A DNA stretch of 64,000 nucleotides from Fibrobacter succinogenes. Its GTDB lineage: Bacteria; Fibrobacterota; Fibrobacteria; Fibrobacterales; Fibrobacteraceae. A program made the position numbers and the translations under genes. This document shows positions 25,344 through 33,908 of this stretch, piece by piece (position 1 is the first letter of the stretch; each line of letters begins with the position of its first letter). The notes under the pieces were generated by a model. It did not search any database. It was not told where the DNA came from and saw nothing but the letters and a program-made list of their open reading frames with translations. Where the stretch lies: NCBI GenBank assembly GCA_902761355.1, contig CACWJY010000003.1, positions 150,931-214,930 on the forward strand, read 5' to 3'.

Positions 25344-25615
25344 TTTAAAATTTTCCTTGCTTTATTACAAATAAAATATCACTTTGCAAATATAAATTAC
25401 AAAGCATAAATTACAACAAATTATCACAAAATTATTTGTTATAAATTTACTACACAAACTAATAGATTGTAGTAAATAGTTTTTTTTACATGCACATATC
25501 CCATTTTCCGCAATTTTGTCCAATTTTTCCACACACCCCTTCATATAGATCTCGGGCATAATCGCGACACGGTTTGCAAAAGTCGCGAACAAAACACCCA
25601 AATAGGAGTAAAATC
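25344..25615. promoter_or_regulatory. AT-rich divergent gap upstream of the cupin gene
   Basis: 272 bp, strongly AT-rich, with no gene I can support. AATAGGAG just before 25616 is the ribosome site of the cupin gene. This gap marks the right edge of the defence island. Confidence 0.35.
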
Positions 25616-26020
25616 ATGGAAAAAGCTATTCTCGGTAACGATATTTTCGAAAAATTCAACGAGGGCGAGCTCAGGCTCTCGGGCAAAACGGTCGCTTTCA
25701 AAGGTATCGCGTGGTCCAAGCACCCAACTTTCGAGGGCGTAGAACTCAAGCATATCATCACCGCGAAAGAAACCGGCGGCACATTCAGCTATCATTTGGT
25801 GAGAATCACGCCGAATAAGAGTATCAAAATGCACATTCACGAAACGCAGCTCGAAACCCACGAAGTCATCGCAGGCAGCGGCATTTGCATCAATGACGAC
25901 ACCAAGCTCGAATACATTCCGGGAGTCATCTCGATTATGCCGGCGAAGGTCCCGCACCAGGTAGACGCAGGCGATCAGGGGCTTTATCTGTTCGCGAAAT
26001 TCATACCGGCGCTGTGCTAG
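25616..26020 (+). CDS. Cupin-fold protein
   Basis: A 134-residue protein from ATG 25616, preceded by AATAGGAG; an upstream in-frame ATG (25574) lacks one. The cupin motifs are present: 'KMHIHETQLETHEVIAGSG' (the usual HxH...E metal ligands) and, in the second strand set, 'MPAKVPHQVDA'. It is a small single-domain metal-binding cupin, whose substrate cannot be told from sequence. It is next to a convergent AraC regulator that also has a cupin-like sensor. Confidence 0.75.
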   Translation: MEKAILGNDIFEKFNEGELRLSGKTVAFKGIAWSKHPTFEGVELKHIITAKETGGTFSYHLVRITPNKSIKMHIHETQLETHEVIAGSGICINDDTKLEYIPGVISIMPAKVPHQVDAGDQGLYLFAKFIPALC

Positions 26021-26054
26021 GAGATTGCGTCGCCCTTACGGTCTCGCAATGACG
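26021..26054. repeat. REP-like repeat between the cupin and AraC genes
   Basis: GAGATTGCGTCGCCCTTACG followed by GTCTCGCAATGACG. Same family as 17791-17825 and 55161-55195. It begins directly after the cupin stop codon, between convergent genes. Confidence 0.75.
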
Positions 26055-26070
26055 TATTAGTCATCCGCTT

Positions 26071-26682
26071 TTATGTGTCTGTCTTCACGGCACGTTTATA
26101 TTCTTTCGGAGAAAGGCCAACGACTTTTTTAAAGCAGCGATCCATGTGGCTTTGGTCGTAAAACCCGGCGTCAAATGTCACCTCGGCTGCGGGCCTTTCT
26201 TCGAGCAATTTTTGCGCCTTGCGGACTTTGCATTGCATCTGAAACTGGTGCGGCGTGAGTCCGAAGGCCTTTTTGAATTCGCGTATCATGTGAAACGGGC
26301 TGATGCACGCATCATGCGCCATTTGCTCTATCAAGTAAATGTTCTCGGGATTTTCAAGAATGCTTTTTTGCAATTCATCCAATCGCGCGCAGTCCTCAGC
26401 AACAATCTCGTCGGGCTCCAATGCGGTACACAGTACCACCATTGAATAACATTCATCACCGACAGTCTTGATTTCGTGCAATGTATTCGGCGGAATCTGG
26501 AACTGTTCTCCGGCGCCATAAATTTTCGCCTCGCCGTTCAGCACTATGCATACGCAGCCCTCTTCAATATAGCCCACGGTCATGTGCCCTGTATGCGTAT
26601 GCGGCGGGTACGACTTGCGCCAATCCTTGTAACGCACGCATTCAATCCGGTCGTTCTTTTTGCTGTACGAAATCTCGCTCAT
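26071..26682 (-). CDS. AraC-family transcription regulator with cupin sensor
   Basis: A 203-residue protein. An N-terminal cupin-like domain ('PPHTHTGHMTVGYIEEG', 'FQIPPNTLHEIKTVG') is followed by an AraC double helix-turn-helix ('EQMAHDACISPFHMIREFKK' and 'EVTFDAGFYDQSHMDRCFKK', ending in 'GLSPKEYKR'). It is shorter than the 270-300 typical for AraC because the sensor is compact. It is likely to bind a small ligand and act on a neighbouring gene, perhaps the symporter. Confidence 0.88.
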   Translation of the reverse strand: MSEISYSKKNDRIECVRYKDWRKSYPPHTHTGHMTVGYIEEGCVCIVLNGEAKIYGAGEQFQIPPNTLHEIKTVGDECYSMVVLCTALEPDEIVAEDCARLDELQKSILENPENIYLIEQMAHDACISPFHMIREFKKAFGLTPHQFQMQCKVRKAQKLLEERPAAEVTFDAGFYDQSHMDRCFKKVVGLSPKEYKRAVKTDT

Positions 26683-26784
26683 TTTCTACCTAGCAAGGCA
26701 ACCGCAAATTAGCTTTTTTCTCCTCTATCTCAATCCACAAAAGCAAAGTATTTTATTATTTTGTCAAGTATCACGGAGATGCCT

Positions 26785-28212
26785 ATGTTAGACCCCATTC
26801 ACAATGTCATTACGACTCTTAGCGATTTTCTCTACCAGCCCTTCATCGTGCCATTCTTCTTGGTAGCAGCAGGCCTGTTCCTGTCGATTCGAATGGGGTT
26901 CCCGCAAATTCGCCTTTTTGTCGAAACACTCCGGGTCCTTAACGAAAAACCGGTGCAGGGGAGCGGCATTTCTTCTTTTGGCGCGCTGATGGTTTCGACG
27001 GCATCCCGCGTGGGTACCGGAAATATCGTGGGCGTGTCGTCGGCAATTTGCATGGGCGGCCCCGGTGCCGTTTTCTGGATGTGGCTGATTGCAATCATCG
27101 GCAGTGCATCGGCATTTGTGGAATCGACCCTCGCCCAAATCTACAAGCGCGAAGACCTGGTGACGGGCCATTCATACGGCGGCCCCTCTTACTACATACA
27201 AACTGCTTTGGGGCAACGCTGGCTCGGCATCATTTTCTCGGTGTTCATTTTGCTCACCTATCTGGTCGGCTACAACCTTTTGGCCTCTTACAACGTGCAG
27301 ACCAGTTTTTCGGGTTACGGATTTTATAGCGAAACCAAGACGCCCATTATCGTGGGCGCAGGGCTTGCCATTCTGTTTGCACTTTGCGTGTTCGGCGGCG
27401 CCAAGAAACTGACGAAGATTACAAGCTATCTCGTGCCCATCATGAGCATCACCTACATCATTGTAGCCTTGGGCGTTATCATTTTCAATTTCACCAACAT
27501 TCCCTCAATGTTTGCAACCATCCTGAAAGATGCCTTCTCGTTTGAAGCAGGTGCCGGCGGTTTTGCTGGGAGCTGCATCATGTACGGTATCAAACGCGGC
27601 CTTTATTCCAACGAAGCCGGCATGGGTTCTGCACCGAATGCGTCTGCAAGCGCAAGCGTTTCACACCCGGTCAAGCAGGGTCTGGTGCAGTCGCTCTCCG
27701 TGTTTATCGACACCATCGTAATTTGCTCTGCGACCGCCCTGATGTGCCTTTCGACAAGCGTTGCCCCTTCCAGCGAAATTTCGGGTATCCCCTACGTGCA
27801 GGCATCGCTCCACTCCGTTTTGGGTGAACTGGGACCGATATTCATTACGATCGCGATTCTTTTGTTCGGTTTCACGACGCTTATCGGCAACTACTATTAC
27901 ACCGAGGGCTGTCTGCGGTTCATCATGAACCGTCGTCCGGGCAAAATCGTCATGACGGTTTTCAGAATCATTGCCTCTATTATCGTGTTTGCAGGCGCCC
28001 TTGCAAGCGCTGGCTTTGCGTGGGATTCGGCAGACCTTTGCCAGGCCTTGATGGTTGTCGTCAACATTCCGTGCATCTTGATTCTTTCGCCGATTGCCAT
28101 CAAGGCGCTCAAGAACTATACCGAGCAGCGCAAGCAAGGCAAGGAACCCGTTTACTACGCCAAGGAATGCGGCGTGAATCAAGACACCGATTTCTGGAAT
28201 CGGTTAGAATAA
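26785..28212 (+). CDS. Sodium:alanine/glycine symporter (AGCS family)
   Basis: A 475-residue membrane protein. The ATG at 26785 has GGAG six bases upstream. The family signature is present: 'ASRVGTGNIVGVSSAICMGG' with 'GPGAVFWMWLIAIIG', and 'ATSFVEST'-type 'ASAFVESTLAQIYK' follows. About ten hydrophobic segments are visible. The later 'GLYSNEAGMGSAPNASASAS' is also characteristic. It imports alanine or glycine with Na+. Confidence 0.92.
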   Translation: MLDPIHNVITTLSDFLYQPFIVPFFLVAAGLFLSIRMGFPQIRLFVETLRVLNEKPVQGSGISSFGALMVSTASRVGTGNIVGVSSAICMGGPGAVFWMWLIAIIGSASAFVESTLAQIYKREDLVTGHSYGGPSYYIQTALGQRWLGIIFSVFILLTYLVGYNLLASYNVQTSFSGYGFYSETKTPIIVGAGLAILFALCVFGGAKKLTKITSYLVPIMSITYIIVALGVIIFNFTNIPSMFATILKDAFSFEAGAGGFAGSCIMYGIKRGLYSNEAGMGSAPNASASASVSHPVKQGLVQSLSVFIDTIVICSATALMCLSTSVAPSSEISGIPYVQASLHSVLGELGPIFITIAILLFGFTTLIGNYYYTEGCLRFIMNRRPGKIVMTVFRIIASIIVFAGALASAGFAWDSADLCQALMVVVNIPCILILSPIAIKALKNYTEQRKQGKEPVYYAKECGVNQDTDFWNRLE

Positions 28213-28217
28213 AATTC

Positions 28218-28847
28218 TCACAAACTTTTCTTCACGCTCCAACTGCCCATGGTCTTGCCGTCATGGGCAATGTCGCATTTATGAAACGTCTCGAAACCGC
28301 ACTTGGTGTAGAACGAGATATTCTTCTCTGAATTCGTGAACAATGTCAGCTGCTTGCCGCCGTGTTCGCGGACATAGTCTCCTCCAAAATCGATCAGCTG
28401 GGTGCCAATACCCTTTCCCTGCAATGGCGGATCCACTGTCAGCGAGCCCACGTACCAAATATCCGGTCCGCTTTTCTTGTAATCGTGGCAAGGCTTGCCG
28501 GCGGCTTCATCCATGGCGAGCCAAGTTTGCATGCGCTTGAAATTCACACCAAAATAAACCTGCAGCCAGCCGTGAATCAAAAACTGGAAAACCGACGGCC
28601 TCTTAAAATGCGGGGGCTCAAGCTCCGCAAGGCCCACGATTTTGCCATCTATCCGGGCCGTCAAAAAACGCGCTTGGCTAAAAAACGTCAGCCAGCCCCT
28701 GTACATCACGGCCCAAAGCATCTTCAAGCGTTCCGTTCTATCAGGGAAATAGTTTGCAAAATACGCGTAGTCTTCATAGGCCCGAACCGACATTTCCACA
28801 GCCTCTTTCAACTCTTCGCGTTTCAACACTCCGAATTCAATATTCAA
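28218..28847 (-). CDS. GNAT-family N-acetyltransferase
   Basis: A 209-residue protein. I chose TTG at 28847 as start because AAGGAG lies six bases upstream; the frame is open further up but without a ribosome site. The acetyl-CoA-binding motif 'LTVDPPLQGKGIGTQLI' (Q/RxxGxG/A) is clear and 'NISFYTKCGFE' is the usual last strand and loop. The substrate is unknown. It converges with the symporter gene with only 5 nt between. Confidence 0.85.
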   Translation of the reverse strand: MNIEFGVLKREELKEAVEMSVRAYEDYAYFANYFPDRTERLKMLWAVMYRGWLTFFSQARFLTARIDGKIVGLAELEPPHFKRPSVFQFLIHGWLQVYFGVNFKRMQTWLAMDEAAGKPCHDYKKSGPDIWYVGSLTVDPPLQGKGIGTQLIDFGGDYVREHGGKQLTLFTNSEKNISFYTKCGFETFHKCDIAHDGKTMGSWSVKKSL

Positions 28848-28951
28848 AATACACTCCTTTTTTACCCAACCTTTCCAAAACGGAAATACCCTAAATGTAA
28901 TATACATTAAACATTACAATAAAGTAATAGATTTTTCCTATATTATTTCAT

Positions 28952-29746
28952 ATGAAACCGAATAAATTTTTAGCCCTCGCCTGCGCCGTATTCTTTATGG
29001 CAGGCGCCATGACACACGCCAAAGCAAATGTCATACAAACTTATAACGAAGACATCAAAATCGTCAAGGTAAACGACAGCAATTTCGAAAGTGAAATTTT
29101 GAAATCCAAGAAGCCAGTCATCCTAGAAATTTCTTCGACCAGCTGCCCACCGTGCCTTATCATGATTCCAACCCTCATCGGCATCGCCAAAAATTACAGC
29201 GACATCAAGATTGCCTCGGTCGGCATTGACGAACCGGGCATCGAAAAAATCAAGGCGTCGCTCCCGATCCAGGCATTCCCCACATTCTTCCTCATCAAAG
29301 ACGGCAAGATTGTGAATAAATTAGTCGGCGCCGTCAAAGAAGAAGAATTGCTCGCGGCCTTGCAGTACACACCTTCTAAAAAAGCCCCAGCCAAGCCCGC
29401 CAAAAAAGCAAAGAATTCTCCGAAGAACCTTGTGTGCAAAACGCCCGGCCAGTTTAACGGCCTCAAGAACCTAGTGACCATCTCGTTCGTATTCGGCGCC
29501 ACCGAAATCGAAAACGTCGACATCGTGACCGACGTTTTCGTGCCGCCCGAAATGAGCGACAGGCGCGAACAGATGATTGAACACGTTCGCGCAAGCGGAA
29601 AGGGAGAGGTGGAGCCCACCATGACAGGGTTCCGCATGCACATCGACAATAACTGCCGCTTTATGAAGGCAATGGACATGAAACGCACCTCGACATACGG
29701 CGAGATGCGTGCAGGCCTTGAACTTCAAGGTTTCACCTGTCAGTAA
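28952..29746 (+). CDS. Exported thioredoxin-like protein with C-terminal extension
   Basis: A 264-residue protein with a signal peptide ('FLALACAVFFMAGAMTHAKA'). The thioredoxin fold has active-site Cys65-Pro-Pro-Cys68 in 'TSCPPCL', and the cis-Pro in 'AFPTFFLIKDG'. An Ala/Lys/Pro-rich linker (about 146-160) connects it to a 100-residue C-terminal domain I do not recognise, which has three further cysteines. It probably reduces or isomerises disulfides in the periplasm. The stop abuts the stop of the convergent oxidoreductase gene. Confidence 0.82.
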   Translation: MKPNKFLALACAVFFMAGAMTHAKANVIQTYNEDIKIVKVNDSNFESEILKSKKPVILEISSTSCPPCLIMIPTLIGIAKNYSDIKIASVGIDEPGIEKIKASLPIQAFPTFFLIKDGKIVNKLVGAVKEEELLAALQYTPSKKAPAKPAKKAKNSPKNLVCKTPGQFNGLKNLVTISFVFGATEIENVDIVTDVFVPPEMSDRREQMIEHVRASGKGEVEPTMTGFRMHIDNNCRFMKAMDMKRTSTYGEMRAGLELQGFTCQ

Positions 29747-31654
29747 TTACTTTTTCTCGTAGCGCACGTACGCAAAGCGCTTGCTGTCGGGGGCCCACGA
29801 GTTCACGTTGATTGTCCCTTGGCCGCCGAACAGCTTGAGAATCGTACGCGGCTCACTCCAGCCAATCCTATCGCTGCCAGTCATCAGGCGGATTTCCACA
29901 TTCTTGTTCGGAACATGCTCGCCGGGGCGTACGTCGCGCTCATGGTAGGCGAGCATCACAACCTTCGTGCGGTCGGGCGAAATGTGCGGGAACCAGGTGT
30001 TCCAATGCTTGTCGAAAGTCATCTGCGTCTGTTCGGAACCATCGGCCTTCATGCGCCAAGCCTGCATACGGCCAGTACGGACCGAGTTGAACCAGATGTA
30101 TTCACCGTCGCAGTCATATTCGGGGCCGTCATTCAAGCCGAGCGCCGATGTAAGCTGGACCTCGTTGCCACCTAAAGTAGGAATGGTGTATATGTCATAT
30201 TCGCCATTCCGTTCGGCACAGTAGGCGAGCATCTTGCCGTCAGGCGTAATTCCATGCAAATAGCTCGGTGCAAGCGGCGTCACCAGCCTCGGCACGCGAC
30301 CGTCAAAATAAATCTTGTAAATACGCGAAAGTCCGTCTTCTTTGGTGTGGTGACTCACGTAAAGTCCCGAGCCGTCGGGTGCAAGCACATGGTCGTTATT
30401 GCAGTTGTCTACAAAGTAGCTCGGCACTTCGGTCACGTCGCCCGACGCAATCTCGTATTTATAAATGCGGCCTTCGCTATTGAAGGTGAGGAACCTTCCG
30501 TCGGCGCTCCAGTTGGGCGCCTCAATCACGCGGTCAAATTCATCGAGCACTTCGGACTTGCCCGTTTCAATATCGAAAACTTCAAGAATCGACTTGTCGC
30601 CGCTGCGGTCCCACACCTGAGCGGGGGAGAGCTCGAACGGGTAATTTACACCCCAGGCCTGACGCAGCGAATCCATCTGCGTCATTATCTGCATGGTTTT
30701 CGAATGCGGCATTTCGGGACATTCCTTAAGTCCCATCTCGAGGGCGGCCTTGCAGCCGAGCACCTCGTACTCGTAACAATTTTCGATACGCGGCGGAATG
30801 ACGGATTCCACCATCTGTCCTGCAACATCATACCGCTGGATTTCTACCATGTCGTTCAGATTCTGCACACGGATAAAACCGTCCGTCCCGTAAATGACCC
30901 CCTCATTCTTGAGCGGCGCCACCATAGATGTTTTAAGATGCGCCACCTGTCCATTTTTATAGGTCAAGTCAATCCAGTCCGTGGCATCGACACCCGTGTG
31001 GAACTTGACGCACCGACTCTTGGTCTGCACGATATGGTTTTCTACGCAACCCTCGTTGCAGCCGACCCTGCAAATTTTTGCATCCGTCAAGAAAATATCC
31101 GCAAAAGTGAGGCTGTAAATTCCAAGATCCAGGAGGGCACCACCCGCAAGCGCCGGATTCTTTAACCGTTCAATATGGGTGAGGGGCATCGAAAAATCGG
31201 CTTCCACACTTTCGACCTTGCCAATCTTTCCGGCCAAAATCCAGTCCTTGACCATCTGCACCGCGGGCAAGAAACGCGTCCACATCGCCTCGCACAAAAA
31301 CACGCCCTTTTCTTCGGCAAGCGCAATCACCTCGGAAGCCATCAGCGCATTCGCGGTAAAGGTCTTTTCCACGAGCAAATTTTTGCCATGTTCCAAGCAA
31401 AGCAAAATATTGGCGTAATGCTCGGAATGCGGAGTCGCAATATAAATCAGGTCCACCTGCGGGTCCTTCGCAAGTTCCTCGTAACTGCCGTAGGCGCGAC
31501 CGAACCCGTAATCGTCGGCAAACTTCTGTGCCTTTTCCAGGGATCGCGATGCTACCGCGTACGCCTCGACCCCCATGTCGCGTTTTTCGAGTGCCTTGAC
31601 TGCCGCGGCCATCTTGGTCGCGATATGCCCACATCCGAGAATTGCAAATTTCAT
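29747..31654 (-). CDS. Gfo/Idh/MocA oxidoreductase fused to a beta-propeller
   Basis: A 635-residue protein from ATG 31654, preceded by GAGG; an earlier ATG in frame lacks a ribosome site. Residues 1-330 are a complete Gfo/Idh/MocA dehydrogenase: NAD(P)-binding 'ILGCGHIATKMAAAV', then 'DLIYIATPHSEHY' and the catalytic-Lys region 'LLVEKTFTANALMA'. Residues 345-635 form a TolB/PD40-like propeller ('APNWSADGRFLTFNSEGRIY', 'HGITPDGKMLAYC', 'FPHISPDRTKVVMLAY'). The two parts are usually separate genes, the propeller part resembling oligogalacturonide-lyase-type proteins. The fusion is unusual, and the fused protein may act on sugar acids. Confidence 0.8.
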   Translation of the reverse strand: MKFAILGCGHIATKMAAAVKALEKRDMGVEAYAVASRSLEKAQKFADDYGFGRAYGSYEELAKDPQVDLIYIATPHSEHYANILLCLEHGKNLLVEKTFTANALMASEVIALAEEKGVFLCEAMWTRFLPAVQMVKDWILAGKIGKVESVEADFSMPLTHIERLKNPALAGGALLDLGIYSLTFADIFLTDAKICRVGCNEGCVENHIVQTKSRCVKFHTGVDATDWIDLTYKNGQVAHLKTSMVAPLKNEGVIYGTDGFIRVQNLNDMVEIQRYDVAGQMVESVIPPRIENCYEYEVLGCKAALEMGLKECPEMPHSKTMQIMTQMDSLRQAWGVNYPFELSPAQVWDRSGDKSILEVFDIETGKSEVLDEFDRVIEAPNWSADGRFLTFNSEGRIYKYEIASGDVTEVPSYFVDNCNNDHVLAPDGSGLYVSHHTKEDGLSRIYKIYFDGRVPRLVTPLAPSYLHGITPDGKMLAYCAERNGEYDIYTIPTLGGNEVQLTSALGLNDGPEYDCDGEYIWFNSVRTGRMQAWRMKADGSEQTQMTFDKHWNTWFPHISPDRTKVVMLAYHERDVRPGEHVPNKNVEIRLMTGSDRIGWSEPRTILKLFGGQGTINVNSWAPDSKRFAYVRYEKK

Positions 31655-31711
31655 AAGAACCTCAAAAAAGACCACGCAACAAACCCGCCGCGCGACCTCA
31701 TTAATATACAC

Positions 31712-31750
31712 TTATTTAATAGCCCCACCCAACAGGGGGCTATCAAATAA
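31712..31750. repeat. Long inverted repeat upstream of the oxidoreductase gene
   Basis: Arms TTATTTAATAGCCCC (31712-31726) and GGGGCTATCAAATAA (31736-31750) pair with one mismatch around a 9-nt loop. It lies 57 nt upstream of the start codon, so it may be an operator or a boundary for the origin-like region to its right. Confidence 0.55.
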
Positions 31751-31783
31751 CGGACTCACGCGTAAACATTGATCCATTTTAGC

Positions 31784-32080
31784 TGTTGATAAGTCCAATT
31801 TTGTCCTAATAAAATTGTTCACAATTTTTTAAGTATTGTTGATTCATAGTTAATATTTTGTTTAAAGTAAAACAGCATAAATTTTCAAATCAAACAGATT
31901 ATCAACACAGGCATAAAATTGTTTCACGTGAAACTTTTGATTTTTTCAAAATTTTTAGGACATAAAAATTCAGTGTTGATACAATCTTAAAATTTATCCC
32001 AAATTTATTCACTAAAAAACAAAAAACAGTCACTCGGCATAATATGAATGTTAGTAAAATGTTTACAAAATTTATCAACA
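31784..32080. other. Candidate replication-origin region (AT-rich, TTATCAACA boxes)
   Basis: This gene-free AT-rich stretch carries TTATCAACA at 31899-31907 and 32072-32080, its complement TGTTGATAA at 31784-31792, and an 8/9 complement TGTTGATAC at 31974-31982. These resemble DnaA boxes (consensus TTATCCACA). A parS-like site lies in the middle. rsmG-parAB, markers of the origin region in many bacteria, is 5 kb away. No dnaA gene is in the window. Origin activity is inferred. Confidence 0.5.
31920..31935. promoter_or_regulatory. parS-like site 1
   Basis: TGTTTCACGTGAAACT differs from the parS consensus TGTTTCACGTGAAACA at one of 16 positions. It is a likely ParB-loading site and lies inside the candidate origin. 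Confidence 0.75.
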
Positions 32081-32101
32081 CTGCGGTATCTGAATTGCTA
32101 A

Positions 32102-32139
32102 AAAAAGAAAATCCCGACTTTGCAAGCCGGGAATTTTTT
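32102..32139. terminator. Terminator downstream of the flavin-binding gene
   Basis: The stem is TCCCG-ctt/aag-CGGGA (32112-32132) with one mismatch, flanked by an A-rich left side and T-run right side. It can end transcription of the minus-strand gene at 32162 and bounds the origin-like region. Confidence 0.65.
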
Positions 32140-32161
32140 AGAAAAATTTCTAGAAAAAAGT

Positions 32162-32560
32162 CTAGAATTTTATGGTGCGGGGGGCAGCCGTGAAACAGTA
32201 GAACGTGGCGGTCGCGTCCTTGAAATAGAGAGTTTCGGTGTTATCGTCGTCGGGGGAGTACATCGACTTGAGCTCGGGATAGTTTTCGAGCATGTGGACC
32301 TTGGGTTCACGGCGGTCATCACGGACCAGTGTACCCGCCAGACGCAGCCACTTGTTACCAGCAGCATTCATCGCACAGATTTCGACCTTGCCGTTCTTCT
32401 GGATCTGCTTGGAGCAGTCCTTGGACTTGCCGGTCTGAATGTAAAGCTTGCCCTCGAAAATTTCGATGGTGCCGAAGGGGCGCACACGCGGCTGATCACC
32501 GTCGACCGTCGCCAAAAAATATGCACCGCATTCCTTGATAAAGTCCTTGACTTCTTCCAT
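32162..32560 (-). CDS. Pyridoxamine 5'-phosphate oxidase-like flavin-binding protein
   Basis: A 132-residue protein of the split-barrel FMN-binding fold. 'AYFLATVDGDQPRVRPFGTI' and 'LYIQTGKSKDCSKQIQKNGK' are the first two barrel strands and the phosphate-binding part. It is the short single-domain type, without the C-terminal part of true PdxH, so it is more likely a general flavin- or F420-type reductase. The terminator lies immediately downstream. Confidence 0.8.
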   Translation of the reverse strand: MEEVKDFIKECGAYFLATVDGDQPRVRPFGTIEIFEGKLYIQTGKSKDCSKQIQKNGKVEICAMNAAGNKWLRLAGTLVRDDRREPKVHMLENYPELKSMYSPDDDNTETLYFKDATATFYCFTAAPRTIKF

Positions 32561-32610
32561 GATTATCTCCTATTAATATTCTATTTCCTATTCTTAATAT
32601 AGAAAAAAGA

Positions 32611-33117
32611 CTAATGGGAAGCCGCAACAAACTGCCTATATATTTCTTCCATCTGAGCAGAGAAGCAGCAGAAAATGACCTTCTTGACTTTTTGCGCAGG
32701 ATAATTTCGGACCGTTTTCACGGCGATATCGGTGGCAGCTTCCCAAGGGTAACCATAGACGCCTGTCGAAATAGCGGGGAAGGCGACTGTCTCGCAGCCG
32801 TTTTCCTCAGCCAGATCGAGACAACTCTTATAGCAAGATTCCAAAAGCTCAGGTTCTCCATGTCGACCATCCTGATAAATCGGACCCGGAGTATGAATCA
32901 CAAACTTTGCCGGAAGTCTAAAACCTGGGGTGATTTTCGCCTTGCCTGTTTCGCAACCGTTCAAGGGAATGCAGGCTTTCAAGAGCTCCGGACCTGCCGC
33001 CCGGTGAATAGCCCCGTCGACACCGCCGCCACCCAGTAGCGAACAGTTCGCCGCATTCACAATCGCATCGACCTGAAGTTTGGTGATATCACCCTGGATA
33101 ATTTCAATCTCTATCAT
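32611..33117 (-). CDS. Macro-domain O-acetyl-ADP-ribose deacetylase
   Basis: A 168-residue protein from ATG 33117, preceded by GGAGG; an upstream in-frame start (33165) overlaps a parS-like site and is not preferred. The macro-domain motifs are 'VDAIVNAANCSLLGGGGVDG' (ADP-ribose-binding Asn and glycine loop) and 'VAFPAISTGVYGYPWE' (distal phosphate loop). It removes ADP-ribose or deacetylates O-acetyl-ADP-ribose, as in YmdB. It is 6 kb outside the TIR island, so a link to TIR products is possible but unsupported. Confidence 0.9.
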   Translation of the reverse strand: MIEIEIIQGDITKLQVDAIVNAANCSLLGGGGVDGAIHRAAGPELLKACIPLNGCETGKAKITPGFRLPAKFVIHTPGPIYQDGRHGEPELLESCYKSCLDLAEENGCETVAFPAISTGVYGYPWEAATDIAVKTVRNYPAQKVKKVIFCCFSAQMEEIYRQFVAASH

Positions 33118-33148
33118 AAGAACCTCCAGGAATAATATACATAATTGT

Positions 33149-33164
33149 GGTTCCACGTGAAACA
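33149..33164. promoter_or_regulatory. parS-like site 2
   Basis: GGTTCCACGTGAAACA, 14 of 16 matches to the parS consensus, just upstream of the macro-domain gene. Confidence 0.55.
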
Positions 33165-33248
33165 TAATAATTATTAACCTCTATGTGACTAGATGTTGAA
33201 AACTCGGTTTCAGCACACACTTTTTATATATATTATAGTGAGTTCCTT

Positions 33249-33656
33249 ATGAAAATAGAGCACATCGCCATCTGGGCAAAAGACGTTGATAAAGTCTGTG
33301 AATTCTATCGAAAGTATTTCGGTGGGGTAGTTCACCCAATTTACCATAATCCAGCAAAGCAGTTTACTAGTCGCTTCGTCACCTTCGATGACGGTGCCCG
33401 GCTGGAAGTCATGCACCGCCCTGACATCGATGTTGGGACCAGAGGAATGTTTCATGTGAAACAATCCCAATCGGAACATCTCGGGTATGCGCACCTATCT
33501 TTTTCTGTCGGTTCCAAAGAAGAGGTGGACCGACTCATCCAACAAATGTCCAACGATGGAATTCAAATAGTGGGGCAACCACGAACCACCGGCGATGGGT
33601 ATTATGAAAGTGTGGTCCTCGACCCCGAAGGCAATAGGGTAGAAATAACAGTGTAG
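33249..33656 (+). CDS. Glyoxalase/VOC-fold protein
   Basis: A 135-residue protein. 'KIEHIAIWAKDVDKVCEFYR' and 'HLSFSVGSKEEVDRL' begin the two beta-alpha-beta modules of the VOC fold, and 'YESVVLDPEGNRVEI' ends the second one with the usual Glu ligand. The metal ligand His in the first module ('EHIAIWA') is present. The substrate is unknown; lactoylglutathione lyase is too specific a name. The coding sequence contains a parS-like site at 33448. Confidence 0.85.
   Translation: MKIEHIAIWAKDVDKVCEFYRKYFGGVVHPIYHNPAKQFTSRFVTFDDGARLEVMHRPDIDVGTRGMFHVKQSQSEHLGYAHLSFSVGSKEEVDRLIQQMSNDGIQIVGQPRTTGDGYYESVVLDPEGNRVEITV
33448..33463. promoter_or_regulatory. parS-like site 3, inside the VOC gene
   Basis: TGTTTCATGTGAAACA, 15 of 16 matches to the parS consensus (central C replaced by T). 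It is read as codons for 'MFHVKQ' in the VOC protein. Confidence 0.6.
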
Positions 33657-33694
33657 GATAGTTATCAATGGTCAGGTATCAGACATCGCACTAT

Positions 33695-33813
33695 GTTGGG
33701 ACTATGGTCATGCCATAGTCCTACACCCATCGGTCAGCAAATGAAAAAATGCTAGCATTTTTTTTTGCTTTCTGACCTCACTATGTTTGGACTACGATAT
33801 AATCGTAGTCCGA
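33695..33813. repeat. Two GGAC...GTCC hairpins
   Basis: GGACTATGG/CCATAGTCC (around 33700-33722) and GGACTACGAT/ATCGTAGTCC (around 33788-33811) share the ends GGACTA and TAGTCC but differ inside the stem, with matching compensating changes. Similar hairpins with other inner bases occur at 35222-35238 and 36414-36436. Confidence 0.6.
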
Positions 33814-33820
33814 CCTTAAT

Positions 33821-33870
33821 CGCCTCGGTCATAAAAATATGCAGGCATATTTTTGCGACACTCGGCTCAT
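33821..33870. repeat. Modular hairpin repeat, copy A
   Basis: Conserved left end CGCCTCGGTCAT, a variable palindrome (33833-33854, A/T-rich) and conserved right end GCGACACTCGGCTC. The ends recur at 35171, 36360 (reverse orientation) and 52248, with different inner palindromes. Confidence 0.7.
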
Positions 33871-33872
33871 AA

Positions 33873-33888
33873 GGTTTCACGTGGAACA
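33873..33888. promoter_or_regulatory. parS-like site 4
   Basis: GGTTTCACGTGGAACA, 14 of 16 matches to the parS consensus, 20 nt upstream of the next gene start. Confidence 0.55.
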
Positions 33889-33908
33889 ATTATATTATAT
33901 TTCTTCAT

